Position numbers and translations under genes: made by a program. This document shows, piece by piece, positions 20,538 to 29,811 of a stretch of 64,000 nucleotides of DNA. How positions within the stretch are numbered: position 1 is the first letter of the stretch; each line of letters starts with the position of its first letter. Below the pieces are notes generated by a model, which was given only the letters and a program-made list of their open reading frames with translations, ran no database searches and was not told the origin of the DNA. Source of the DNA: Pseudoalteromonas luteoviolacea DSM 6061 (GTDB taxonomy: Bacteria > Pseudomonadota > Gammaproteobacteria > Enterobacterales > Alteromonadaceae); NCBI RefSeq assembly GCF_001625655.1, contig NZ_AUYB01000095.1:62001-126000 (forward strand), written 5' to 3'.

Positions 20538-20555
20538 AATGAATTGATATTCATA
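20538..20555. promoter_or_regulatory. ArgR operator (ARG box) between argC and argE
   Basis: The 18 bases AATGAATTGATATTCATA contain the palindrome TGAAT-4-ATTCA, the exact core of the ARG box bound by the arginine repressor. It is placed between the divergent argC and argE starts and could repress both. A second box at the usual 21-base centre spacing is not clear; only an AT-rich weak match lies at 20563-20579. Confidence 0.85.
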
Positions 20556-20609
20556 CTAAACACATATAAATTTTTATGCAACATCTTTGAATAAATATTT
20601 TGGAGAATT

Positions 20610-21794
20610 ATGTCTCTTCCTAGTTTTTTAGAAATGTACAAAAGCCTTATTGCACAACCATCAATTAGCGCAATTGATAAAAGGCTAGATCAAAGCAATA
20701 AAGCCGTCATTAATACATTAGCAGCATGGTGTAGTGATCTAGGGTTTACAGTGGAGATCACAGAGCTCGAAAGTGTCCCGGGTAAATTTAATTTGTTAGC
20801 TAAACGCGATCCGCTAAACAGTGCGCATACGGCTGGTGGGTTGATGCTGGCTGGCCATACCGATACGGTACCGTACGATGATGCGAGGTGGAATTCAGAT
20901 CCATTTACTCTGAGCCAAAAAGATAACAAACTATTTGGCCTTGGAAGTATTGATATGAAGGGCTTTTTCGCATTTGTTTTAGAAGCTATTAAGACGCTTG
21001 AACATAAGAACCAAAAAGCCCCTATTTTGCTCTTGGCAACTGCTGACGAAGAAACAACCATGGCAGGAGCACAACAAATTGCGAAACATCAACAATTAAA
21101 GCCTGATCATTGCGTAATTGGTGAACCTACAGATATGGTGCCGGTATTCACACATAAAGGACACATGAGTAGCGCCATTCGCATAACTGGACGCTCAGGA
21201 CATAGCTCAGATCCAGAGCGGGGATTAAACGCCATTGAGATCATGCAACAGGTCATTACAAAACTGTTACACCTCAAAGAGGAACTTAAGAATAAATATT
21301 CAATAGAGCATTTTGCAGTGCCGCACCCGACCCTCAACCTAGGGCATATTCATGGAGGAGACAATGCCAACCGCATATGCGGCTGTTGTGAATTGCATAT
21401 TGATATACGTCCGCTGCCCGGTTTGAGTATTATCGAGCTTCAACAAATGTTATTGGCGGCAACGCACTCAATTAATGAACAATATCCTGGCAGTGTGGAT
21501 GTAATCGATTTACATGACCCTATTCCTGCCTTTCATGGACAACCAGACTCAGGGCTCGTTAAGCTCGCAGAAAAGATATCAGGTCAACGAGCTATTGCAG
21601 TCAATTATTGTACTGAAGCGCCCTTTTTACAGCAGTTAGGATGTGAAACCATAGTAATGGGACCTGGCTCAATTCAGCAAGCCCACCAGCCTGACGAACA
21701 TTTAGCAATGGAAAAAATAAAGCCCAGTCAGAAAATGATCACAGACTTGATAAACAAATGCTGTTTTGAAGATAAACAAAAAGCAAGCTCATAG
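20610..21794 (+). CDS. argE: Acetylornithine deacetylase
   Basis: ArgE hydrolyses N-acetylornithine to ornithine and acetate in the linear arginine pathway. The 394-residue protein is an M20-family metallohydrolase with the metal motifs [20 protein letters not shown], the catalytic DEETTMAG and IGEPTDMVP, and a dimerisation domain in the middle (about 180-290). GGAG lies 6 bases before the ATG. It is divergent from argCBFGH and under the same ARG box. Confidence 0.96.
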   Translation: MSLPSFLEMYKSLIAQPSISAIDKRLDQSNKAVINTLAAWCSDLGFTVEITELESVPGKFNLLAKRDPLNSAHTAGGLMLAGHTDTVPYDDARWNSDPFTLSQKDNKLFGLGSIDMKGFFAFVLEAIKTLEHKNQKAPILLLATADEETTMAGAQQIAKHQQLKPDHCVIGEPTDMVPVFTHKGHMSSAIRITGRSGHSSDPERGLNAIEIMQQVITKLLHLKEELKNKYSIEHFAVPHPTLNLGHIHGGDNANRICGCCELHIDIRPLPGLSIIELQQMLLAATHSINEQYPGSVDVIDLHDPIPAFHGQPDSGLVKLAEKISGQRAIAVNYCTEAPFLQQLGCETIVMGPGSIQQAHQPDEHLAMEKIKPSQKMITDLINKCCFEDKQKASS

Positions 21795-21804
21795 CTTGCT
21801 TTTT
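21778..21804. terminator. Terminator between argE and the DUF3581 gene
   Basis: A perfect 12-bp stem (AAAAAGCAAGCT at 21778-21789 with AGCTTGCTTTTT at 21793-21804) with a 3-base loop; it overlaps the argE stop and is T-tailed in both directions. Confidence 0.88.
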
Positions 21805-21830
21805 CTATACAGTTGGTTTGATCTCAATAA

Positions 21831-22526
21831 TTACTTAAGCGTTTCTTTTCGTTCATTGTAGTAGTCAATGAGATCATCGATAGCCTGCTGGCAATATTCT
21901 TTGATACCAGATACCAACATGTGCTTTTCACCAAAGCCAACTTTTTTGCCCTGGCTCAATAGTTCAAATCGCAAGATAATTTTTCCTCGCTTGCCCTCGT
22001 AGCTAAACTCTGGCTCAGCGGCTTGGAGTGTTACTTCCTTCAGCTCTAGCGTATCTAAGTGAATAGACATCGACTCATAGATGACCATAGGTCGAGCGGG
22101 ATTAATCATCACTTCCTGCTGACCCATAAGTGGAATAATCACATGTGGGAATGCTTTGCCAGAAAATGCAACGTAGTTTTTAATCAAACTTTCCACTAAT
22201 TCTGTACATTGCTTACTCTCACCAGAGCGCTTAACAGATAGCATCACTTTTTCGTTAGACACGATATCAAACGCGTCACTTCCTTGCGGAAACTCAAGTT
22301 GAGATGTCTCATCAACCATTCCCGAAAAGGTAAAGTGCATATCTTCACTCACACCATACTTATCTAAAACTAAAGAAAACAGTAAGTCTCCAGGGACACA
22401 AAACTTCTTAGCGTCAATATCGTGCAAAGGGTTAAAATCATCCGCTACTTGCTTTGCGAATTGACTGCCTTGTTCACGGCTGATCACGAGTTTATTGGTT
22501 TCTTCTTGATAGTAAGGTGTAAGCAT
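21831..22526 (-). CDS. DUF3581 family protein
   Basis: The 231-residue product matches my memory of the DUF3581 family of marine gammaproteobacteria. The N-terminal VADDFNPLHDIDAKKFCVPGDLLF segment is like the FNPLH motif of hot-dog-fold (MaoC-like) hydratases and the rest alternates strands in two hot-dog-sized halves, so an acyl-CoA-related fold is possible. No catalytic role is established. It stands alone and is convergent with argE. Confidence 0.78.
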   Translation of the reverse strand: MLTPYYQEETNKLVISREQGSQFAKQVADDFNPLHDIDAKKFCVPGDLLFSLVLDKYGVSEDMHFTFSGMVDETSQLEFPQGSDAFDIVSNEKVMLSVKRSGESKQCTELVESLIKNYVAFSGKAFPHVIIPLMGQQEVMINPARPMVIYESMSIHLDTLELKEVTLQAAEPEFSYEGKRGKIILRFELLSQGKKVGFGEKHMLVSGIKEYCQQAIDDLIDYYNERKETLK

Positions 22527-22573
22527 AGTTAACTTCTTTCTTGCATGAAAATCGCGCTATATTAGCAGAATTT

Positions 22574-22600
22574 AAGCACAGAGAGGTCATATCTGTGCTT
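22574..22600. terminator. Hairpin in the DUF3581 / cytochrome b561 interval
   Basis: A perfect 9-bp stem (AAGCACAGA at 22574-22582 with TCTGTGCTT at 22592-22600). On the minus strand it lies about 130 bases past the cytochrome stop and upstream of the DUF3581 gene, so it may end the cytochrome transcript or sit in the DUF3581 leader. Its short T-run makes the assignment weak. Confidence 0.4.
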
Positions 22601-22732
22601 TTGTATTGTAACGTCAAGTTTCAAAAGGCTTTTTATAATTAATATATGAGATTGGACTACCTTTATAAATCAGTAGCCCTTTAAGCAAATTAAAAACTTT
22701 AGGCTCTATTTAGACGAATCACACAGCTAAAA

Positions 22733-23371
22733 TTACAGTACTGCACTGAGAGGCTCTTGGCCCCAGAAAAATAGGATTAACACTGCCAACAGTATAAAAA
22801 TGCCATAGGCGAGCCCACCTCTTTTCATTTTAGGAGCTGGTGCATCAATAGTACTTTTGCCAGTTATGAGAGATTTCAGTAAGTTTACGCCTTTGATACG
22901 ATATATAACAATGGCTGCGACATGAAAAACAATTGCAGTCAGCAGTAAATCAATGTTGAAATGATGGATATCTCCTGCCAATTCCGCCAACTCATAGCTG
23001 ATATACGAAACAAGTGGCCCCTCCATCAAAATATCATCTGTGGTCATTAATCCAGATATAAGTTGAATAAAGATCAGTACAAAAAAAAGCAGTACCATGA
23101 TACTGCCCGCGGGATTATGTCCCACATGTTGAGATTTGGATTTCAGTGCTCGAACGATATGTTTAGGGCTGTGGAATAGGCCACGTAGCTTTGCCGTTTC
23201 ACTGCCAATAAAACCCCAAACTATACGGGTCATCATGAGTGCCAGTAACAGATAGCCAACCACAAAATGTAAATCTAGCCACCCTTCCTCACCTGAAAAA
23301 TACAAAACTGCGATCCCAATGACCAGAAGCCAATGAAAACCCCGTATAAAGCCGTCCCAAACTTTTGTCAT
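22733..23371 (-). CDS. Cytochrome b561-type di-heme membrane protein
   Basis: The 212-residue protein has four or more transmembrane helices with His residues in helix positions: FHWLLVIGIAVLYF, WLDLHFVVGYLLLALMMTRIVWGFIG, and HHFNIDLLLTAIVFHVAAIVIYRIKG. This is the pattern of bacterial b-type cytochromes of the cytochrome b561/Ni-Fe hydrogenase b-subunit type that pass electrons between quinol and a partner. A fifth hydrophobic helix ends the protein. No cytochrome c or other partner gene is next to it, so its electron acceptor is unknown. Confidence 0.88.
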   Translation of the reverse strand: MTKVWDGFIRGFHWLLVIGIAVLYFSGEEGWLDLHFVVGYLLLALMMTRIVWGFIGSETAKLRGLFHSPKHIVRALKSKSQHVGHNPAGSIMVLLFFVLIFIQLISGLMTTDDILMEGPLVSYISYELAELAGDIHHFNIDLLLTAIVFHVAAIVIYRIKGVNLLKSLITGKSTIDAPAPKMKRGGLAYGIFILLAVLILFFWGQEPLSAVL

Positions 23372-23554
23372 AATTGCCCCGATGACTGTGTGTTTTGCTC
23401 AAAGATTACCTGAGCAAAGTCACAAAAACGATGCTTTTATGAAAATTGAAGCGATTTTATTGAGATAAGCCAAACAAGGTTTTAATTATTTGCGTAAAGT
23501 ATCCAAATTAAGGATACGAGGCACAACTCACTGCGGCTGCACCTCGATTTATCA

Positions 23555-24709
23555 TTAAATGCTTGCGCGAATAATGTTTCTACTTTTTTCAAGAGTCACA
23601 GCTTGGTGTTCACCTAATGCGGTCATTCCGTGTCTTTCCAACTGTTCAGTGATTTTATTCACCGCGTCTTCACCAATATCGTAATCAGCCAAGCGTGTTT
23701 TCATATTGACACTGTGGAAAAACTGTTCTGTGAGTTCAATCGCTGTGGCAATCGCACTGTCTTCATCTGCGATATCTAGACCTAAAACACGCTCTGCATA
23801 TTGCAGTAATTTATCGCGTTTCGTCTCTTTTTGCTCCGCCATCATTCTTGGTAAGATAATAGCTAGAGTTTGCGCATGGTCCAGTCCATAAACAGCAGTG
23901 ATCTCATGACCAATCATGTGCGTTGCCCAATCTTGTGGCACACCCGCTCCAATTAACCCGTTTAATGCCATCGTCGCCGACCACATAACATTGGCGCGCA
24001 CTTTATAATCCACGCTTTCAGATACGAGCTTTGGCCCCTCTTCCATTAACGTCATCAGCAACCCTTCCGCAAAGCGGTCTTGAACTTTTGCGTCCACTGA
24101 GTATGTTAGATATTGCTCCATAGTATGTACAAATGCGTCCACAACCCCATTAGTCAACTGTCGCTGAGGCAATGTTTTCATTACTTGAGGGTCCAATACC
24201 GCAAACTTGGGCTGCACTTCAATCGAAGCAAATGGCAGTTTATCGTGAGTCTCACTATTTGATACCACACTAAAACTATTCGATTCTGAACCGGTTGCTG
24301 GTAGAGTCAGAACCACACCTATCGGCAACGCCGAAGAAATTTCAGCGCCTTTACTTAAGATATCCCATGGCTCACCGGAAAAGTTAGCAGCCGCAGCAAT
24401 AAATTTGCTGCCATCAATGACTGAACCACCACCCACAGCCAAGATATAGTCGAAGCCTTCTTGTTTGATTTTTGCAACAGCTTTCATACATGTTTGATAA
24501 GTTGGGTTGGGTTCTATGCCAGCAAACTCGCCCCAAGTAAAATCACGCAATGCTTGGCTTACCTGATCATAAATGCCATTCTTTTTAATACTACCGCCAC
24601 CATATACAACAATGACCTTTGCATTTTTCGGAATAGCTTTGGTAATTTCAGCTATTTGGTTTTCACCAAAGAAAATTTCTGTTGGGTTGTAAAAATTAAA
24701 GTTCAGCAT
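23555..24709 (-). CDS. yqhD: Iron-containing alcohol dehydrogenase, YqhD-like aldehyde reductase
   Basis: The 384-residue protein is close to the NADPH-dependent E. coli YqhD and clostridial butanol dehydrogenases, which reduce short and reactive aldehydes. Visible are the N-terminal FYNPTEIFFGENQI, the nucleotide-binding GGGSVIDGSKFIAAA, LPATGSESNSFSVVSN and the metal ligands in DAFVHTMEQY and HMIGHEITAVYGLDHAQTLA. A LysR gene is transcribed divergently 146 bases away and may regulate it. Aldehyde detoxification is the likely role by family; actual substrates are not known. Confidence 0.92.
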   Translation of the reverse strand: MLNFNFYNPTEIFFGENQIAEITKAIPKNAKVIVVYGGGSIKKNGIYDQVSQALRDFTWGEFAGIEPNPTYQTCMKAVAKIKQEGFDYILAVGGGSVIDGSKFIAAAANFSGEPWDILSKGAEISSALPIGVVLTLPATGSESNSFSVVSNSETHDKLPFASIEVQPKFAVLDPQVMKTLPQRQLTNGVVDAFVHTMEQYLTYSVDAKVQDRFAEGLLMTLMEEGPKLVSESVDYKVRANVMWSATMALNGLIGAGVPQDWATHMIGHEITAVYGLDHAQTLAIILPRMMAEQKETKRDKLLQYAERVLGLDIADEDSAIATAIELTEQFFHSVNMKTRLADYDIGEDAVNKITEQLERHGMTALGEHQAVTLEKSRNIIRASI

Positions 24710-24855
24710 ACTTGCCCCTGCTTTGACGACTTGTTTTCATTGCGTTCAGTTTAAAGAGATAACGCCACAAGATCATTATTCAGATCGCAAATCACTTTTG
24801 CACACATGCAATAATGAATTAAAATAAACCTTTATATTTGCAAGTGAGAATTTAT

Positions 24856-25719
24856 ATGTGGCAAGGTCTGGATATTTTTCTAGCGGTAGTCGAACAGGGT
24901 AGCTTTAGTAAAGCCGCACAAGTACTTGATGTATCTACTTCCCATGTCAGCAGGCAAATTCAGCAATTAGAAGAGAGACTTGGCACCGTACTTTTGCAAC
25001 GTACAACTCGAAGTATCAACCTTACGGATGAAGGCATCGCCTATGCCAGCAAATTAAAAGTGATCCAACAAGAGTTAGTAGACGCCAACAACGAATTGCA
25101 AGGTGTTCAGCACACTCCAAAAGGTCCAATCCGTATTACCGGAGCCGGGGACTTTATGGCTAACCGAGTAGCACCTGCTATAGCTCAGTTTTGCAAGCGC
25201 TATCCCGAAGTCAGCATTCACATTGATTTTAATGCGAGAAATGTCGACTTAATCGAAGATGGATTTGATTTAGCCATTCGTTTTGGTAGATTACAAGATT
25301 CACGGCTAATTGCCAGAAAGCTTAGCTCCCGTAACATGATGTTACTGGCAAGTCCTGACTACTTGCAATCAGCACCGCCGCTAGAGTCTCCCTCTGATTT
25401 GCACCATCACAATTGTTTAATCGCAATTTCAAACCGTTGGAGATTTAATCAAAAGCATGGCATCGAAGAAGTAAAAGTAAATAGCAATTGGCGAAGTAAC
25501 AACCCACAGGCAATCATTCATGCTTGCAAAGCTGGGTTAGGTATAGCGCACCTCGCAGAGGACATTGCTGCTGATTATGTTACACGTGGGGAATTGATCC
25601 CGTTACTCGCAGAATACCAAGTGGATGATAACGCATCTTGGCTTATCTACCCGCGTAAAGATCTTATCCCATTACGAGTAAGACTGCTTATTGAGTTTTT
25701 GCTTGAACAGTTTAACTAA
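24856..25719 (+). CDS. LysR family transcriptional regulator
   Basis: A 287-residue protein with the LysR helix-turn-helix in residues 1-60 (LDIFLAVVEQGSFSKAAQVL, then SHVSRQIQQLEERLG) and the periplasmic-binding-like effector domain (about 88-287). I take the ATG at 24856; an in-frame TTG at 24838 is weaker. LysR genes normally control a divergent neighbour, here yqhD. In E. coli yqhD is controlled by an AraC-type regulator, so this would be a different wiring. Confidence 0.92.
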   Translation: MWQGLDIFLAVVEQGSFSKAAQVLDVSTSHVSRQIQQLEERLGTVLLQRTTRSINLTDEGIAYASKLKVIQQELVDANNELQGVQHTPKGPIRITGAGDFMANRVAPAIAQFCKRYPEVSIHIDFNARNVDLIEDGFDLAIRFGRLQDSRLIARKLSSRNMMLLASPDYLQSAPPLESPSDLHHHNCLIAISNRWRFNQKHGIEEVKVNSNWRSNNPQAIIHACKAGLGIAHLAEDIAADYVTRGELIPLLAEYQVDDNASWLIYPRKDLIPLRVRLLIEFLLEQFN

Positions 25720-25745
25720 GAAGCCTACTTGCACCATTTAATGAG

Positions 25746-25777
25746 ATCGTATACGATTTAAATCGCACACGATTAAA
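25746..25777. promoter_or_regulatory. Candidate OhrR operator upstream of the peroxidase-ohrR pair
   Basis: Two similar palindromic elements sit side by side 19-50 bases before the gpx start: ATCGTATACGAT (25746-25757, perfect) and AATCGCACACGATT (25761-25774, ATCG..CGAT arms), each followed by a TTAA/TAAA run. They resemble tandem sites for a winged-helix dimer. Assignment to OhrR rests on its presence two genes downstream. Confidence 0.55.
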
Positions 25778-25795
25778 TCTAGAGAGATATAATTT

Positions 25796-26272
25796 ATGAT
25801 TTACGAATTTACAGCCAATACGCTACAAGGCAATGCGTATAACTTTGCAGACTTGAAAGGTAAAGTCGTTCTTATTGTCAATACCGCCAGCAAATGTGGT
25901 TTAACACCTCAGTATGAAGGCCTTCAACAACTTCATAAGGAATTGGCCACACAAGGCCTAGAAATCATCGGCTTCCCCTGCAATCAGTTTGGCCAACAAG
26001 AACCAGGCAGTGCCAGTGAGATCCAACAAGGATGTCTAATAAACTATGGTGTAGACTTTACCATGATGGAAAAAATTGACGTAAACGGCAAACAAGCTCA
26101 TCCACTCTATACATATTTAAAATCGGCACTACCAGGTTTGCTAACCAACAATATCAAGTGGAATTTTACTAAGTTTCTAATTGGCAAAGACGGTCAGCCA
26201 CTACATCGATATGCACCAACCACAAAACCTGAAAAGATAAAAGCTGACATTCAAAAAGCACTACAGGCTTAG
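25796..26272 (+). CDS. Glutathione peroxidase family protein (Cys type)
   Basis: The 158-residue enzyme reduces hydroperoxides. It contains NTASKCGLTPQY with the peroxidatic Cys34 (a Cys codon, not selenocysteine), FPCNQFGQQEPG with the Gln of the catalytic tetrad, and KWNFTKFLIGKDG with the Trp and Asn. Most bacterial homologues, such as BtuE, use thioredoxin or glutathione; which one here is unknown. It is followed 2 bases later by an ohrR-like gene, so the pair is one operon and probably induced by organic peroxides. Confidence 0.93.
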   Translation: MIYEFTANTLQGNAYNFADLKGKVVLIVNTASKCGLTPQYEGLQQLHKELATQGLEIIGFPCNQFGQQEPGSASEIQQGCLINYGVDFTMMEKIDVNGKQAHPLYTYLKSALPGLLTNNIKWNFTKFLIGKDGQPLHRYAPTTKPEKIKADIQKALQA

Positions 26273-26274
26273 TT

Positions 26275-26721
26275 ATGAGCGCAAAGTTCCCCGAACTAAA
26301 TTTAGATAAACAGCTGTGTTTCAGCTTGTATGCCGCATCAAGGCAAGTGACACGTTTATACCAGCCACTACTAAAGCAACATGATTTAACCTATCCACAA
26401 TACATTGTGCTACTTATTTTGTGGCAAAACGACGGGCTGATGGTTAAAGATATTGGCCAAAAATCTCAGTTGAAAAGTAATACTCTCACACCACTATTAA
26501 AACGTTTAGAGCAAAATGACTTGGTCACTCGCAAGCGTGCAAAAGAGGATGAAAGGCAGTGCTATATATATCTGACAGACAAAGGCAAAGCTCTGGAAAA
26601 TGAATGTGCGTGCATTCCTATGGAAATGTTGGGTCAAACTGATATGTCTATGGATAAACTATTTCAGCTAAAAACACTACTAGACGAGTTTTTACAGTTG
26701 CATGAAAATCATGGCGGGTGA
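26275..26721 (+). CDS. ohrR: OhrR-type organic-peroxide-sensing MarR family repressor
   Basis: The 148-residue protein is a MarR winged helix. Near its start it reads LCFSLYAASRQVTRLYQPLL, with Cys15, Tyr29 and Tyr40 at the same residue numbers as the reactive Cys and its two hydrogen-bonding Tyr in Bacillus OhrR. One further Cys pair (CYIYL about 100; CACIP about 119-121) may permit the two-Cys mechanism of Gram-negative OhrR. The DNA-binding segment IGQKSQLKSNTLTPLLKRLEQ follows. It lies 2 bases after the peroxidase gene, where an ohr gene is usual, and probably represses that operon. Confidence 0.9.
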   Translation: MSAKFPELNLDKQLCFSLYAASRQVTRLYQPLLKQHDLTYPQYIVLLILWQNDGLMVKDIGQKSQLKSNTLTPLLKRLEQNDLVTRKRAKEDERQCYIYLTDKGKALENECACIPMEMLGQTDMSMDKLFQLKTLLDEFLQLHENHGG

Positions 26722-26732
26722 ACACCCGCCAT
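26711..26732. terminator. Hairpin between ohrR and gltX
   Basis: A perfect GC-rich stem (ATGGCGGGTG at 26711-26720 with CACCCGCCAT at 26723-26732) lies over the ohrR stop, between convergent genes. There is no clear T-run, so it may act mainly as a transcript end-stabilising hairpin. Confidence 0.6.
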
Positions 26733-26749
26733 GGATTGAGCCGTTAAAA

Positions 26750-28237
26750 TTAGCCAATCGTCGGGTATTCGCGATAAGCTTTTTCTAGCTTTTTAGCTTG
26801 TTTTTTCGAAACACCAACATGATTAAGCGCCACTCTTAGGCGTGCTCTTGAAAGATCTGAACCGAGCACTTCCATCGCATCCACAACTGATGTTGAAGAT
26901 GTTTTACCAGTGATAGCAACAAAGATTGGTTCTAAAAACTCTTTAATCTTTAATTCGTGGAAAGTCGCTACACTTTTTGCAATGGCAAAAATCTCAGACT
27001 TATTCCAGCTACGCAGTTTTTCCAACTCCCAAATAAAGAACTGTAATGCCTGTGTGATCACAGCATCATCCGCTTTGCCAGCAGTTAAAAGCGCAGGATC
27101 GTAACTTGGAATACCACCAACAAAATGACCTGCCAGATCGACTAAATCAGAAAGTGTATTTATACGCGTTTTTGCTTCAGGTAAAACACGCGATAATGTT
27201 TGCGTATTAAATTTCCAGTCTACAAAGCGTTGGATCAGCTCTTCGTCAGTTAAGTTCTCTCGGATCCAAAGACCATTCAACCAGCTTAGTTTATCAACAT
27301 CAAATACAGGTCCACCAAGTGAAACACGTTTCATATCGAAGTGCTCTATCATCTCCGCTAACGTGAACTTTTCACGCTCATCTGGCATTGACCAACCCAT
27401 ACGGCCTAAGTAATTTAATACTGCTTCTGGTAAAAAGCCCATCTCTTTATAGTAGTTGATTGAGGTTGGGTTTTTACGCTTAGAAAGTTTAGATTTATCT
27501 GGGTTACGTAGTAACGGTAAGTGACCCAGTACAGGCGCTTCCCAACCAAGATCTTCATATAACTTTAGTAGTTTTGGTGCTGAGTTGATCCATTCTTCAC
27601 CACGGAATATATGGCTGATCTGCATGTGGTGATCATCGACAACATTGGCCATGAAGTAGGTTGGAAAACCATCTGCTTTTAACAGCACTTGCATGTCGAC
27701 ATTTTCCCAAGGAATTTCAATTTCACCACGCAAATAGTCGTTAAATTTGAATGAACCTTCTTCTGGGATCATCATGCGGATCACGTACGGCTTACCTGCA
27801 TCTAAGTTTGCCTGTACTTCTTCAGCCGTCAAACGTAGTCCACGGCCATCATACTTAGGGCGTAAACCTTCAGCCATTTGCTCTTCACGCATTTGATCGA
27901 GCTCTTCGGCAGTTGCAAAACAATAAAAAGCTTTGCCCTGTTCTACTAACTGATGAGCGAACTTTTGATACAACTCTGTTCGCTCTGACTGACGGTAAGG
28001 ACCAAATTCGCCACCTACATCGGGACCATGATCCCAATTAAGACCTAACCAACGCAAACTATCCATGATCGCTTGCTCAGATTCAGCCGTACTTCTTACC
28101 TGATCGGTGTCTTCAATACGCAATACAAATTCACCGCCTTGCTGCTTAGCGAAACAGTAGTTAAACAGTGCAATATAAGCGGTACCTAAATGCGGATCAC
28201 CCGTTGGTGACGGTGCAACACGTGTACGGATCGTCAT
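26750..28237 (-). CDS. gltX: Glutamyl-tRNA synthetase
   Basis: GltX charges tRNA-Glu. The 495-residue protein shows the class-I signature [12 protein letters not shown] at residues 10-21 and the [10 protein letters not shown] signature (KMSKS-equivalent) near 255, with the anticodon-binding helical part in the C-terminal third. Length and motifs match the bacterial discriminating enzyme. It lies upstream-facing from the glutaredoxin-like gene at 28329, about 90 bases apart on the same strand. Confidence 0.96.
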   Translation of the reverse strand: MTIRTRVAPSPTGDPHLGTAYIALFNYCFAKQQGGEFVLRIEDTDQVRSTAESEQAIMDSLRWLGLNWDHGPDVGGEFGPYRQSERTELYQKFAHQLVEQGKAFYCFATAEELDQMREEQMAEGLRPKYDGRGLRLTAEEVQANLDAGKPYVIRMMIPEEGSFKFNDYLRGEIEIPWENVDMQVLLKADGFPTYFMANVVDDHHMQISHIFRGEEWINSAPKLLKLYEDLGWEAPVLGHLPLLRNPDKSKLSKRKNPTSINYYKEMGFLPEAVLNYLGRMGWSMPDEREKFTLAEMIEHFDMKRVSLGGPVFDVDKLSWLNGLWIRENLTDEELIQRFVDWKFNTQTLSRVLPEAKTRINTLSDLVDLAGHFVGGIPSYDPALLTAGKADDAVITQALQFFIWELEKLRSWNKSEIFAIAKSVATFHELKIKEFLEPIFVAITGKTSSTSVVDAMEVLGSDLSRARLRVALNHVGVSKKQAKKLEKAYREYPTIG

Positions 28238-28328
28238 GTTATTTCTCTTAAATTTTTCTAAAGTATTTTCGCTTCAATGCTAGCATAGGCTTGCATAGTG
28301 ACAAACTACTAGCATCAATAGGCGCTTG

Positions 28329-28694
28329 TTAAGCCGACTGCTCTAAGCGCTGTAGGTAATTTACAATATCACTTGATTCATATAACCAAGTCACGTTGCC
28401 TTGCTCTTCGATTCTCAGGCACGGAACTTTTACTTTGCCACCGTGTTCAAGAAGCTCCTGACGATGCATTTGGTTGCCTTTCGCATCGCGAGTTTCCAAT
28501 TTAAGACCTTCCCGTTTAGCAGCGCGTCTTACTTTCACACAAAATGGACAAGCCTTAAATTGATAGAGCTTTAGGTTTTGTGTTAATACATCAAGCTGCT
28601 GTTGCGCTTCGGCCGTACGCTTCTTACTGCGTGGGGTAAAAATAAAATCAAAAAGCAGGATTAGTCGACCAAGTAACCATCGGATCAATTTCAT
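28329..28694 (-). CDS. Membrane-anchored glutaredoxin-like protein
   Basis: The 121-residue protein has an N-terminal hydrophobic helix (about 3-20), then basic residues, then a glutaredoxin fold with the CPFC redox pair at 49-52 (YQFKACPFCVKVRRAAK), the cis-Pro in KVKVPCLRI and the glutathione-contacting SSDIVNYL near the C terminus. It probably sits on the cytoplasmic face of the inner membrane and handles disulfides or glutathione adducts. The ATG at 28694 has GGGAG at proper spacing; an ATG 6 codons upstream is less likely. Confidence 0.88.
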   Translation of the reverse strand: MKLIRWLLGRLILLFDFIFTPRSKKRTAEAQQQLDVLTQNLKLYQFKACPFCVKVRRAAKREGLKLETRDAKGNQMHRQELLEHGGKVKVPCLRIEEQGNVTWLYESSDIVNYLQRLEQSA

Positions 28695-28809
28695 CTGTAT
28701 TCTCCCAGTCAAAATTGGCGCTAGGATATCACAAACCTGTGCAACTTACGCACAAAAGATGTGGTTAAGAATTGATTTCTGATTATCAATTAGGACGGAC
28801 GCATTGCCC

Positions 28810-29763
28810 TTAGAATAATTCGATGTCAGTCTCTGCTTTGGCTTGCCCAGCAATCCCTAATTCATCAAAGTCAACAACCCGATTGCGTCCATGTTTCTTC
28901 GCATGATAAAGCGCAAGATCCGCCTCATGTACTAACTCAGACACCTGACAAATATCGTCTAAAAGCGTGAATCCAATACTAATGGTCAAATGGTTTACTT
29001 GAGGGAAAACATAATTCGCAACTACAGCGCGAACTCGATCTAGAAGGCGCAAAGTTTCATTACTATCATGACTTTGGAATAACACAGCAAACTCCTCTCC
29101 CCCATAGCGAAAAACAAAATCCTCAGCACGAAAGTTATCTTTCAATTGTTGAGCAACCAATAACAACACCTCATCTCCAATTACATGACCATAGTTGTCA
29201 TTCACGACTTTAAAATGGTCTATATCGAACAATGCAAGATACCAATGCCTAACGCCTTGTTGTTCGCGCTCAGCGATAAACCCTTCGCCAGTTGTGATCT
29301 CAATCACTTTGTCATCAAACGTCTGCCGGTTCAGTAACTGTGTCAGTGGATCTATTCGACTCAAAGCTAACGTATTAAGCTGGTTGTAGAAAACGTTGAT
29401 TAAATGACCCACCAAGTAACAACGCGACATTGGTATTTTTTCGCCGATCCATAACAACCCCATTACTGCTTTGTTTTTCCTCAACACAATGCAGTAATGA
29501 TTATCTCCATGCAGGATCTGTTGACTTTTAAGCGTTTCAGCTCTTGCCATTAGATAGTTAATATCAGGTGGGTTTGCAGCAGACGACAAGGACAGTAGTT
29601 TAAGTGATTCTTTCTCAGATAAACTGGGTGCCAAATACATCGCGGTGGGTACGTCCGGCAATAGCTCGCATAATATATGCTCAATGCGTTTATACAGATC
29701 GTTTTCACTACGCATTTGCAATAAACTAATCGAGAACTCATGTCCGCATGGCGATATATCCAC
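28810..29763 (-). CDS. GGDEF domain protein, probable diguanylate cyclase
   Basis: The 317-residue protein ends in a GGDEF domain (about 140-300). It has the start LTQLLNRQTFD, the FDIDHFKVVNDNYGHVIGD metal/nucleotide segment and the active signature GGEEF in FRYGGEEFAVLF, so it should make cyclic di-GMP. The first 130 residues have no membrane span and look like a small sensory domain of unclear family. The GTG at 29763 has GGGAGG 8 bases upstream. Cyclic di-GMP commonly controls attachment and polysaccharide output, but no link to the local cluster is shown. It lies 49 bases from proB on the same strand. Confidence 0.9.
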   Translation of the reverse strand: MDISPCGHEFSISLLQMRSENDLYKRIEHILCELLPDVPTAMYLAPSLSEKESLKLLSLSSAANPPDINYLMARAETLKSQQILHGDNHYCIVLRKNKAVMGLLWIGEKIPMSRCYLVGHLINVFYNQLNTLALSRIDPLTQLLNRQTFDDKVIEITTGEGFIAEREQQGVRHWYLALFDIDHFKVVNDNYGHVIGDEVLLLVAQQLKDNFRAEDFVFRYGGEEFAVLFQSHDSNETLRLLDRVRAVVANYVFPQVNHLTISIGFTLLDDICQVSELVHEADLALYHAKKHGRNRVVDFDELGIAGQAKAETDIELF

Positions 29764-29811
29764 ACTTTGGCCTCCCAGTATTGTTACACTGTAAAGCTTA
29801 GCCCCTCTATA

